Part shown: positions 16,438-23,761 of the stretch, one piece after another
Layout of the letters: each line of letters begins with the position of its first letter
Numbering within the stretch: the first letter of the stretch is position 1
From: JAGWAJ01 sp026707615
GTDB lineage: Bacteria; Acidobacteriota; Vicinamibacteria; Vicinamibacterales; UBA8438
Assembly (NCBI GenBank): GCA_965207595.1
Contig: CBDBMW010000009.1
Location: 310,001 to 374,000, forward strand
DNA: 64,000 bases
Direction: 5' to 3'
The notes under the pieces: generated by a model
The model's input: the letters and a program-made list of their open reading frames with translations, nothing else
The model's database searches: none
What the model was told of the DNA's origin: nothing
Program-made: the position numbers and the translations under genes

Positions 16438-17868
16438 ATGGCGCTGATGACGGCGGCGGACTACAAGGCGAGCCTCCGCGACGGACGGACGGTGTTCTAC
16501 CGGGGAAAGCGGGTGGACGACGTCACGACCCACCCCGTGATCGGCGTCGCCGTCGAGCACGCGGCAATCGACTACCGGATGGCTGACGATGCGGCCGAGC
16601 GCGCCCTCGCGGTCGTCGACGGCCCCGAGGGGCCGTACTCGCGCTACTACCACATCCCGCGGACCGCCGACGACCTGCTGCAGCGGAGCGCCCTCATCGA
16701 GCGGGCCACGGCTCTCGGGGGCACCCTCGTCATCCTCATCAAGGAGATCGGCACGGACGCCCTCTTCGCGCTGCGACTCGTGGCGGAGCACCTCGACCGG
16801 ACCCGCGGCACCGCGTACCTGCCCCGGGTCGAGCGGTTTCACGCGTACTGCCGCGACCGCGACCTGGCCGTTGCCGTGGCCCAGACCGACGTCAAGGGCG
16901 ACCGCAGCCGGGGCCCGACGGAGCAGGACCATCCCGACTACTACGTCCGCGTGGTCGGCGAGGACGAGACCGGCATCACGCTGCGAGGGGCCAAGGTCCA
17001 CACGTCGGTCTCGACCAACGCCCACGAGATCATCGTCCTGCCGACCCGCAACCTGAAGCCGGGCGAGGAGGCCTACGCGGTGGCGTGCGCGGTGCCGGCC
17101 AACGCGCCGGGCCTGACGATGCTGGCCAGCGGCTACGGCGGCCGCAAGGGGACGGCGTTCGAGCAGCCGGTCAGCTCCCGGCACAAGATGATGGAGACCC
17201 TGACCGTCTTCGAGGACGTCAGGGTCCCCTGGGACCGGGTCTTCCTGAAGGGGGAGGTGGACGTCGCGGGGCCGCTGGCCAAGACCTTCGTCGAGTTCCA
17301 CCGCTTCACGGCGGTCAGCTACAAGCTGCCGCTGGTCGACCTCTTCGTCGGCGCCGCGCACCTGATGGCCGACTACAACGGCATCCTCTCCGCGGGGCAC
17401 GTCCGCGACAAGCTGGCGAAGCTCATCAGCTACGCCGAGATCTGCCGCGGCATGACCCGCGAGGCGGCCCGCGAGTCGAAGGCGGTGAGCGGCATCGCGG
17501 TCCCCAACGCGGAGCTGATCAACATCGCCAAGCTCCACTTCGCCACCGGCTACCACCAGGCGCTGGCGTGGGTGCAGGACATCGCCGGCGGCCTCCTGGT
17601 CACCGGGCCCAGCGAGGAGGACCTCGCGGAGCCGCGGCTGCGCGAGCTCGTCGACCGCTACTTCGGGGCCGCCAAGGGCCGCGCCGTGGATCGGCTGCGC
17701 CTGATGAACCTCATCGCCGAGATCACCGCCAGCGACTTCGCGGGCTACCAGGCGGTGCTCGCGGTGCACGCCGAGGGGAGCATCGAGGCGGAGAAGATGA
17801 CCATCTGGCGGCAGCACGAAATCGAGCCGAGCATCCGCTACGCGAAGCAGCTCGCCGGCATCGACTGA
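16438..17868 (+). CDS. 4-hydroxyphenylacetate 3-hydroxylase (HpaB) family protein
   Basis: ATG 16438 follows 'gggaggagcgtgag'. The 476-residue product has the HpaB/acyl-CoA dehydrogenase-like fold: 'YYHIPRTADDLLQRSALIE', 'RGPTEQDHPDYYVRVV', 'GAKVHTSVSTNAHEIIVLP', 'FEDVRVPWDRVFLKGE' and 'ITASDFAGYQAVLAVHAEG'. Two functions share this fold: FADH2-dependent phenol hydroxylase and 4-hydroxybutyryl-CoA dehydratase. The dehydratase needs cysteines near residues 99 and 103 for its iron-sulfur cluster; here that stretch is 'GTLVILIKEIG' with no cysteine, so the hydroxylase-type (flavin) use is more likely. No HpaC reductase gene is adjacent. Substrate unknown. Confidence 0.8.
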   Translation: MALMTAADYKASLRDGRTVFYRGKRVDDVTTHPVIGVAVEHAAIDYRMADDAAERALAVVDGPEGPYSRYYHIPRTADDLLQRSALIERATALGGTLVILIKEIGTDALFALRLVAEHLDRTRGTAYLPRVERFHAYCRDRDLAVAVAQTDVKGDRSRGPTEQDHPDYYVRVVGEDETGITLRGAKVHTSVSTNAHEIIVLPTRNLKPGEEAYAVACAVPANAPGLTMLASGYGGRKGTAFEQPVSSRHKMMETLTVFEDVRVPWDRVFLKGEVDVAGPLAKTFVEFHRFTAVSYKLPLVDLFVGAAHLMADYNGILSAGHVRDKLAKLISYAEICRGMTREAARESKAVSGIAVPNAELINIAKLHFATGYHQALAWVQDIAGGLLVTGPSEEDLAEPRLRELVDRYFGAAKGRAVDRLRLMNLIAEITASDFAGYQAVLAVHAEGSIEAEKMTIWRQHEIEPSIRYAKQLAGID

Positions 17869-17989
17869 CCTCCGCCGTTCACGTCGTCCTCCGGGCGTCC
17901 ACCGACACTCGCGTGCGCCGGGGGAGCGGGCGGAGTACGTCCGGGCGCGGGCGGTGCAGGCAAGCTCGCGGGTCGAGCCGCCGGGCGGG

Positions 17990-19567
17990 TCAGCCGGCGA
18001 GTTCGGCCAGCGCCGCGGTGCACATCGTCAGGTTCAGCCGGAACTGGTCGACCGTCATGAACTCGTGATCGCTGTGGCCCGTGTAGACCGCACCGGGCAT
18101 CGAGGGGCCGAAGTTGACCCCGTTCGGCAGCAGCCGCGCCTGCGTCCCGCCCCCGACGGCGATCGGAGCGGCGTCCGGGTCCCCGGTGAAGTGGCGGAAC
18201 ACGCCGAGCAGCACGGGGACGTGCGGCGCAGACTCGACGTAGTACGGCTCGCCGATCCGGATCGAGGCATCGAGCCGGACTCCGGCGTTGCGCGCCCGCC
18301 AGCCCTCGAGCGCGGCACGGATGGCCGCATCCACCGCGGCGGCGCTCCGCCCGACGGGACGGCGGACGTTCAGGCCGGCGGTGAGCGATCCGTCCGGACC
18401 CCGCTCGAGGGTCGTCAGGGCCAGCGTGAGGGGCCCCATGAAGTCGTGCGCGTGCGCCAGATCGCCGAAACGCTCCGCGTGGTCGCCGATGCCGACGAGA
18501 TCGTTGATCAGACAGACCATCCGGGCCGCCGGCCCCGCGCGCCAAGGGCGGGTACCGAGCAGGGCGGCCAGATGGGTGATGGCGTTCCGGCCCTCCTGCG
18601 GCATCGACGAGTGCGCCGCGAGACCGTGTGCCCGCACGCGCAGGCGGCCGCCGCCGCCCGGACCGCCTGCGCCGTCCGCTTCGAAGTCGAAGCGCACCTC
18701 CCACGACGGGTCCCGGGCGGCCTCGAGCGCGGGCGCCAGATCGGGACCCGCCCCCTCGATGACGGCTTCCGCCTCCGCGGGGATCTGCGTGCGGAACGCA
18801 CCGCCGCGCAGCTCGACGATGGACGGCCGATCCCGGCTGGCGTCGTCGACCGGCTCGGCTTCGTCCCGCAAGGTGAGGAGGACCGCCCCGGTGCCCTTCT
18901 CGGCCGTCACGACCGGATACTCCCCGTCGAGGGCGATGTTGATCGGCGGGGGACGCCAGCCGCGCAGGAACTCCCGGAACGGCGTCCAGTCGGATTCCTC
19001 CGTCATCGAGACGACGAGCTCGACGCGCCGGCGTCGTACCGGCCCGCGGTCGGCGAGCGCGCGCATCGCGTAGAGCGCCGTCGCTATCGATGCCTTGTCG
19101 TCCTCGACGCCGCGGCCGACGAGCCGGTCGGGCTCCGTGACGATGTCGAGGCGGAAGGGGTCGCCGCCCCAGCGCGCCGGGTCGGCCGGCTGCACGTCGG
19201 CGTGCGTCAGCAGGCCGAGGCGGTCCGGCGCCGACCCGAGGCCGATCACCACCGCAGCCCCGTGGTCCTCGTAGTCGAGCCGCAACTCGTCCGCCCGCCG
19301 CGCCAGGCACGCCTTGAGCCGGTGGAACTCCGGCAGGTCGACGTTCGGGACGGGGGGCGCCGCCACGGTCCGGAAGGCGACGAGATCGGCGAGGAGGGCG
19401 CCGGCCGCGTCGCCGTACCGCGCCGCGGCGCCGGCGGCGAGCGCAAGGGCGGCGGGCGACGGCGGAGCCGCCTCCCGGAGATCCTCCGGGTCGGGCGCCG
19501 GGCGTGCCAGCGGGCCGGCCGCCGAGCGTTCCGCCGGGTCGCTCGAGGAGCGGGCGGCGGGAGACAT
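17990..19567 (-). CDS. M20 family metallopeptidase (PepV/dipeptidase-like)
   Basis: ATG 19567 (MSPAARSSSDPAERS); the frame stays open further upstream but runs over the divergent MATE gene, so that extension is rejected. Of 525 residues, zinc-site motifs are 'GLLTHADVQPAD' (His), 'LVGRGVEDDKASIATAL' (Asp), 'MTEESDWTPF' (Glu-Glu, catalytic and metal) and C-terminal 'YTGHSDHEFM' (His). A lid/dimerisation domain with 'LAAHSSMPQEGRNAI' is inserted as in PepV and carnosinase-like enzymes. It likely hydrolyses dipeptides or N-acylated amino acids. No signal peptide is evident. Confidence 0.85.
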   Translation of the reverse strand: MSPAARSSSDPAERSAAGPLARPAPDPEDLREAAPPSPAALALAAGAAARYGDAAGALLADLVAFRTVAAPPVPNVDLPEFHRLKACLARRADELRLDYEDHGAAVVIGLGSAPDRLGLLTHADVQPADPARWGGDPFRLDIVTEPDRLVGRGVEDDKASIATALYAMRALADRGPVRRRRVELVVSMTEESDWTPFREFLRGWRPPPINIALDGEYPVVTAEKGTGAVLLTLRDEAEPVDDASRDRPSIVELRGGAFRTQIPAEAEAVIEGAGPDLAPALEAARDPSWEVRFDFEADGAGGPGGGGRLRVRAHGLAAHSSMPQEGRNAITHLAALLGTRPWRAGPAARMVCLINDLVGIGDHAERFGDLAHAHDFMGPLTLALTTLERGPDGSLTAGLNVRRPVGRSAAAVDAAIRAALEGWRARNAGVRLDASIRIGEPYYVESAPHVPVLLGVFRHFTGDPDAAPIAVGGGTQARLLPNGVNFGPSMPGAVYTGHSDHEFMTVDQFRLNLTMCTAALAELAG

Positions 19568-19645
19568 GGCGCGGGCCAGTCTACACTGGACGCGGCTCCC
19601 GGCCCGCGGCGCACTGTGCGCCGGCGGTCGGACCCCGACTGACCG

Positions 19646-21016
19646 GTGAAGAACCCCCGCGCGGCGGTATCGGGCACGGCGGACCGCGATTCGTTTCGCC
19701 GCATCTGGTCGCTCGCCTGGCCGACCGTCGTCTACAGCGTGCTGGAGCTCAGCCTGGGCGCGGCGGACTTCCTGATGGTCCGCGGACTCGGGAGCGACGC
19801 CAGCGCGGCGATCGGCCTCAACCGGCAGATCACGTTTCTGGTCGAGGCCGCGGCGCTCGCGGTATCGGCCGGCGTCATAGCGCTGGTCAGCCAGGGGATC
19901 GGGGCCGGCGACCGCCGGCAGGTGGACGGCGCCGTCCGCCAGAGCCTGCACCTGGTGGTTCTGCTCGGCATTCCGGTCACGCTGCTGGGCTACGCGGCGA
20001 GCGGGCCGCTCCTGAGCCTGATGCAGGCGAGCCCCGAGACGCTGGCCCATGGGGCCCCCTACCTGCGCATCTTCTTCCTCGGGACCCTGTTCCTGTGGGC
20101 CAACCTCGTAGCGGCCGCCGCCTTCCGCGGCGCCGGCGACCCGCGGACGCCGCTGAGGCTCGTGAGCGTGGTCAGCGTGCTCAACGTGGCGCTGAACTAC
20201 GTCTTCATCTTCGGGGTGGGCCCCGTCCCCGCCTACGGCGTCGCCGGCGCCGCGATGGGGACCGTTGGGGCGCGCGCCCTGGGGACGGCGGCGTATCTCG
20301 TGCTGCTCGGTCGCGGTACGAGGGGCGTGCGGCTTCGGCTGCGCCCGGCGTGGGACCTCGACCGCGCGCTCATCCGGCGGCTGCTGCGCGTCGGGGCGTG
20401 GCCCGCCCTGGCCGGCGTGCTGCGCAACGGTGCCCGCGTCGTGTTCGTGGGAATGCTCGGCGCCGGCGTGTCGGGGGCGGCGCTGCACGCCGCGGTGGGC
20501 GTCGGGCTGCAGGTACGCCTCGTCGCCGTGCTCCCGGCTCTCGCGTTCCAGGTGGCGGCAGCCACCCTCGTCGGCCAAGCGGTCGGGGCCGGCGATCCGG
20601 ACCGGGCGCAGGCGCTCGGCAACCGCAGCGTCTTGCTGCTGGCGGCGATCATGGCCGCCGTCGCGGGGGTGACGATCGTGGCCGCGCACCCCCTGGCAGG
20701 GTTGTTTCTCGTCGATCCGGAGGTGGCAGCGTTGGGCGCCACCGTGATCCGCTGGTTCGCGGTCGCCCAGCTCTTCAGCTCGCTGAGCATCGGCACGCAG
20801 GGAGCGCTGACCGGCGCGGGGTGGACGCGCCCGATCCTGGGCTATACCGTCGTGACGCAGTGGGGGGTACTGCTGGGCCTGACGCTCGCCCTCTTCGTCG
20901 TCCTGGGGTGGGATCCGGAGGGCGCCCTGGTCGCCTGGGTCGTCGCGCCCGTGCTGCAACTCGTTCTGATGCAACGACTTTTCCGGCGCGGTGGGTGGCG
21001 CGACCGGCGGGCCTGA
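19646..21016 (+). CDS. MATE family efflux transporter
   Basis: GTG 19646; 456 residues with about 12 predicted membrane helices in two pseudo-repeats, as in NorM/DinF-type MATE exporters. Typical text includes 'RIWSLAWPTVVYSVLELSLGAADFLMV' at the start, 'LVAAAAFRGAGDPRTPLRLV' after the sixth helix and 'VGQAVGAGDPDRAQALGNRS' in the second half. Such proteins export cationic drugs or metabolites with Na+ or H+ antiport. It is divergent from the M20 peptidase with 78 bp between starts, and its 3' end lies 20 bp upstream of the pqqA promoter. Confidence 0.9.
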   Translation: MKNPRAAVSGTADRDSFRRIWSLAWPTVVYSVLELSLGAADFLMVRGLGSDASAAIGLNRQITFLVEAAALAVSAGVIALVSQGIGAGDRRQVDGAVRQSLHLVVLLGIPVTLLGYAASGPLLSLMQASPETLAHGAPYLRIFFLGTLFLWANLVAAAAFRGAGDPRTPLRLVSVVSVLNVALNYVFIFGVGPVPAYGVAGAAMGTVGARALGTAAYLVLLGRGTRGVRLRLRPAWDLDRALIRRLLRVGAWPALAGVLRNGARVVFVGMLGAGVSGAALHAAVGVGLQVRLVAVLPALAFQVAAATLVGQAVGAGDPDRAQALGNRSVLLLAAIMAAVAGVTIVAAHPLAGLFLVDPEVAALGATVIRWFAVAQLFSSLSIGTQGALTGAGWTRPILGYTVVTQWGVLLGLTLALFVVLGWDPEGALVAWVVAPVLQLVLMQRLFRRGGWRDRRA

Positions 21017-21035
21017 TTTTCTTCCGCCGGAAGGC

Positions 21036-21064
21036 TTGCACGCCCTTGACGAGGGTGGTATAGT
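21036..21064 (+). promoter_or_regulatory. Sigma70-type promoter of pqqA
   Basis: TTGCAC (21036-21041) and TATAGT (21059-21064) are separated by exactly 17 bp, about 50 bp upstream of the pqqA start. In this GC-rich genome such a match stands out. Confidence 0.65.
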
Positions 21065-21115
21065 CGCGACTTCCGAGCAACGTGGTCGTCCATTCACCGA
21101 CGAAGGAGTCATGAA

Positions 21116-21190
21116 ATGACCTGGACCAAGCCTGAGATCAAAGAGATCGTCCTCGCGATGGAAGTGACGTACTACGTCAACGCCCGCTAG
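21116..21190 (+). CDS. pqqA: Coenzyme PQQ precursor peptide PqqA
   Basis: A 24-residue peptide, MTWTKPEIKEIVLAMEVTYY followed by VNAR, too short for most gene finders. It has the PqqA hallmark, Glu16 and Tyr20 spaced E-x-x-x-Y, the two side chains that PqqE joins to build the PQQ skeleton. The 'gaaggag' site is spaced for ATG 21116 and not for the ATG at 21111, which would give only Met-Lys-stop. A sigma70-like promoter lies just upstream. It stands alone: pqqC follows convergently on the other strand 240 bp away, and pqqD/E lie beyond pqqB. Confidence 0.93.
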   Translation: MTWTKPEIKEIVLAMEVTYYVNAR

Positions 21191-21228
21191 GACACTCGCT
21201 CGTCCGGGCAAGAGTTCTCGTAGGCCGG

Positions 21229-21258
21229 CGACCCCGCTGGTACGAACCGCCGGGGTCG
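21229..21258. terminator. Hairpin downstream of pqqA
   Basis: CGACCCC (21229-21235) pairs with GGGGTCG (21252-21258) around a 16-nt loop, 39 bp after the pqqA stop. No clear U-run follows, so it could be a processing or stabilising stem for the short pqqA message as well as a terminator. Confidence 0.45.
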
Positions 21259-21429
21259 TCGTTGCCTGCGTTCTTGTGTACGGTCACCCTTCCCTCCCCA
21301 CGCACGAACCCACCCGGCGACGACGCAGTCTCCGAGCTTCCTTCCGCGCGGCCGGGGCCGGCCTCGCTCCCGCGGACCACGGGCCATTCCTCGGCGCATC
21401 GCGGGAACGCCGCGCAGCATTCGCCGGCG

Positions 21430-22158
21430 TCAGGTCACGTTGTGGTAGGGGGGCTTCTTCTCGACGTAGGCCATCCACATGCAGTCGAGCATCGTCCACA
21501 GGACGTCGAGCTTGAACTGCAGCACCTCGAGCATCCGCTCCTGCTGCTCGCGCGTCCGGTAGTAGTCGAGCGTCAGGTTGAGCCCGTAGGCGACGTCCCG
21601 CCGCGCCTCGGTCAGCCGCTGGCGGAAGTACCGGTAGCCCTGCTCGCCGATCCACGGGTAGTGCCGCGGCCAGTTGTCGAGCCGCGCCTGGTGGATGCCG
21701 GGCGCGAAGAGCTCGGTCAAGGATGAGCTGGCCGCGACCTCCCACGGCTGCTGGCGCGCGAAGTTGACGTAGGCGTCGATCGCGAACCGCACGCCGGGCA
21801 GCAGGCGCCGGAGCGACCAGAGCTCCTCGCGCGTCAGCTCGACCGCCTCGCCGAGCTGGAGCCACGCCTCGATGCCGCCCTCCGTGCCGGCCGCACCGTC
21901 GTGGTCCAGGATGCGCTTGATCCACTCCCGGCGGACGTCCCGCTCCCAGCAATTGGACAGGATGGCGGCATCCTTCACCGGAATCGCGATCTGGTAGTAG
22001 AAGCGGTTCGCCACCCAGCCCTGGATGGCGTCCTTGTCGAGCTTCCCCGAGTTCATCAGGAGATGGAACTCGTGGTTGACGTGGTAGAACCTCTCCTTGT
22101 CGCGCAGCTTGCGCTCGAATTCCTGCCGCGTCCACGGCGTCCTGGCCTCTTCGGTCAT
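21430..22158 (-). CDS. pqqC: Pyrroloquinoline-quinone synthase PqqC
   Basis: 242 residues from ATG 22158, 4 bp after pqqB, so the two are one transcript. Family signatures include 'KERFYHVNHEFHLLMNSGKL', 'AIQGWVANRFYYQIAIPVKDAAILSNC', 'SLTELFAPGIHQARLDNWPRHYPWI' and 'QFKLDVLWTMLDCMWMAY'. PqqC is a cofactor-less oxidase that performs the final ring closure and eight-electron oxidation making PQQ. Length and motifs look intact. It converges with pqqA. Confidence 0.95.
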   Translation of the reverse strand: MTEEARTPWTRQEFERKLRDKERFYHVNHEFHLLMNSGKLDKDAIQGWVANRFYYQIAIPVKDAAILSNCWERDVRREWIKRILDHDGAAGTEGGIEAWLQLGEAVELTREELWSLRRLLPGVRFAIDAYVNFARQQPWEVAASSSLTELFAPGIHQARLDNWPRHYPWIGEQGYRYFRQRLTEARRDVAYGLNLTLDYYRTREQQERMLEVLQFKLDVLWTMLDCMWMAYVEKKPPYHNVT

Positions 22159-22162
22159 CTGG

Positions 22163-23077
22163 TCAGAGGGTGATGTCCATCCCGTCGTGGGCCACCTCGA
22201 TGCCGGCCTCGGCGAGCGCGGCGCGCTCCGGCGAGTCCTCGTCGAGGATCGGGTTGGTGTTGTTGATGTGGATGAGGATCTTGCGGGGACAGGCCAGCGG
22301 CCGGAGCACGCCGACCAGCCCCCCTTCGCCCGACTGGTTCAGGTGGCCCATCTCCTGCGCCCGCTTGTCGCTGATGCCCTCGCGCGCCAGCTCGTTGTCG
22401 GTCCAGACGGTGCCGTCGACGAGCACGCAGTCGGCGGCCTCGAAGTAGCGCAGCACACGGGGCTCCACCTCCCCCAGGCCCGGTGCGTAGAAGAGGTTCC
22501 TGCCGCTTCGGACGTCCTCGATGCGCACGCCGACGTTGTCGCCCGGTACGGTGCGGTGACGGCGCGGCGAGTAGGGCGGGGCCTCGCTCCGCAGCGGAAC
22601 CGCGGTGAACCGCAGCCCCTCCGCCTTCGGGATCGTGAAGGGCGTCTCATCCGTGGGCACCTCGTGCCAGCGCACGCCCTGGAAGTGGGAGAGGATGTTG
22701 AAGATGGGGAAACCCGTGGTCAGGTCCTCGTGGACGGCCCGGGTGCAGTAGACGTCCCAGGGCTCGGTGTGCTCGCGGAGCACCAGCAGCCCCGTCGTGT
22801 GGTCTATCTGGGCGTCGACGATCACGATCGCGCAGATGCCGGTGTCGCGGACCGCCCGTCCGGGCTGCAGGGGGGGAAACGACGCCAACTGCTCGCGGAT
22901 GTCGGGCGACGCGTTGAACAGCACCCAGTCCGTGCCGTTGGCGCTCACGGTGATGGACGACTGCGTGCGCGCCGACCCGTTCAGCGTGCCGTCCCGCAGC
23001 TGCCGGCAATTGCTGCAGTTGCAGTTCCACTGGGGAAAGCCGCCGCCGGCGCCCGACCCGAGGACGTGTACCTGCAT
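22163..23077 (-). CDS. pqqB: PQQ biosynthesis metallo-hydrolase PqqB
   Basis: 304 residues from ATG 23077. The metallo-beta-lactamase fold begins 'MQVHVLGSGAGGGFPQWNC' and has the PqqB-specific structural zinc motif 'WNCNCSNC', the metal site region 'VDAQIDHTTGLLVLREH' and C-terminal 'ILIHINNTNPILDEDSPERA'. PqqB is the iron-dependent hydroxylase/hydrolase acting between PqqE/F and PqqC on the cross-linked Glu-Tyr intermediate. It is first in a pqqBC operon on the minus strand and divergent from pqqDE over a 393-bp region with paired palindromes. Confidence 0.95.
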   Translation of the reverse strand: MQVHVLGSGAGGGFPQWNCNCSNCRQLRDGTLNGSARTQSSITVSANGTDWVLFNASPDIREQLASFPPLQPGRAVRDTGICAIVIVDAQIDHTTGLLVLREHTEPWDVYCTRAVHEDLTTGFPIFNILSHFQGVRWHEVPTDETPFTIPKAEGLRFTAVPLRSEAPPYSPRRHRTVPGDNVGVRIEDVRSGRNLFYAPGLGEVEPRVLRYFEAADCVLVDGTVWTDNELAREGISDKRAQEMGHLNQSGEGGLVGVLRPLACPRKILIHINNTNPILDEDSPERAALAEAGIEVAHDGMDITL

Positions 23078-23470
23078 CTTCCCGTCGTTGGCGCCGCGAC
23101 GTGGAGGCGCGGCGGACGGCGCACACGAAGCCCGCCGACCGGGCCGAAGCCGCCTGCCGGGAGCTTACCACGGGCCCGGAGGCGCCCCCTTCGCCACCAC
23201 CGGCTCCCTTCCCCCGCTCGCGGGTAGCTGCCTCCGACCGGCGGCCCACCCGGAGGTTCGCGGCAGCGTTACCTCCCGCTCGCGGGTGGCTGCATCGCCC
23301 CGGCCGGCCGTTCCCGCTCCGGCGTCTCGCGCCGCCTCGTCGTCCGGCGCCCCCGCCAGCCGCGCCCGGCTCATTTCCCGGCCGGTCGCGACGGGGGCCG
23401 GGCCGCGACGGCGTTGTATGATGCGGCGAGGATCCGGATGCCTCGGGGCGCCGGACGCCCCCGCGGAACG
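23078..23470. promoter_or_regulatory. Divergent control region between pqqBC and pqqDE
   Basis: A 393-bp gap between the pqqB and pqqD starts with no gene. It includes two near-identical 19-bp blocks built on the palindrome CCCGCTCGCGGG (separate entry). No convincing sigma70 promoter is visible by eye. Confidence 0.55.
23213..23286. repeat. Paired palindromes CCCGCTCGCGGG, possible operator
   Basis: The block CCCGCTCGCGGGTRGCTGC occurs at 23213 and again at 23275 (18 of 19 identical). Each core is an inverted repeat CCCGC-TC-GCGGG. Their 62-bp spacing is close to six helical turns, so a protein could bind both on one DNA face. The role is inferred. Confidence 0.55.
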
Positions 23471-23761
23471 ATGAGCGAGGATTCCGTCATTCGGCGGCCC
23501 GTGCTGGCCGCCCACACGCGCTACCGGTGGGACAAGCTGCGCGATCAGCACCAGCTCGTCTTCCCGGAGGGGATGATCGTGCTCAACGACTCCGCCGCCG
23601 CCATCGTTCAGCTCTGCGACGGCCGCTCGACGGACGAGCTGATCGCGGCGCTCGTCGCCAAGCTGAAGGACCCGGTCCCGGCCTCCGAGCTGTCGGACGA
23701 CGTGCAGGGCTGCCTGCGCCACCTGGTCGAAAGGGGACTGCTCCGTGACGACGCCGAATAG
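23471..23761 (+). CDS. pqqD: PQQ precursor-peptide chaperone PqqD
   Basis: ATG 23471 (MSEDSVIRRPVLAAHTRYRW), 96 residues, the usual PqqD length. The wHTH-like peptide-binding domain shows 'YRWDKLRDQHQLVFPEGMIVLNDSAAAIVQLCDG' and 'VQGCLRHLVERGLLRDD'. PqqD binds PqqA and presents it to the radical-SAM enzyme PqqE. The pqqE start GTG 23745 lies inside the last codons of pqqD (17-bp overlap), indicating translational coupling. Confidence 0.93.
   Translation: MSEDSVIRRPVLAAHTRYRWDKLRDQHQLVFPEGMIVLNDSAAAIVQLCDGRSTDELIAALVAKLKDPVPASELSDDVQGCLRHLVERGLLRDDAE

Noticed and set aside
16438..17868. 4-hydroxybutyryl-CoA dehydratase, which with scoAB would suggest a 4-hydroxybutyrate pathway
   Set aside because: Iron-sulfur cysteines near residues 99 and 103 are missing.
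21111..21119. Two-codon upstream ORF ATG-AAA-TGA overlapping the pqqA start, possible attenuator
   Set aside because: The ribosome-binding site is too close to this ATG (2 nt) and correctly spaced for pqqA itself; simple chance is enough.
17990..21211. 1073-codon minus-strand frame extending the M20 peptidase upstream
   Set aside because: The extension is antisense to the MATE transporter and compositionally artefactual; the peptidase starts at 19567.
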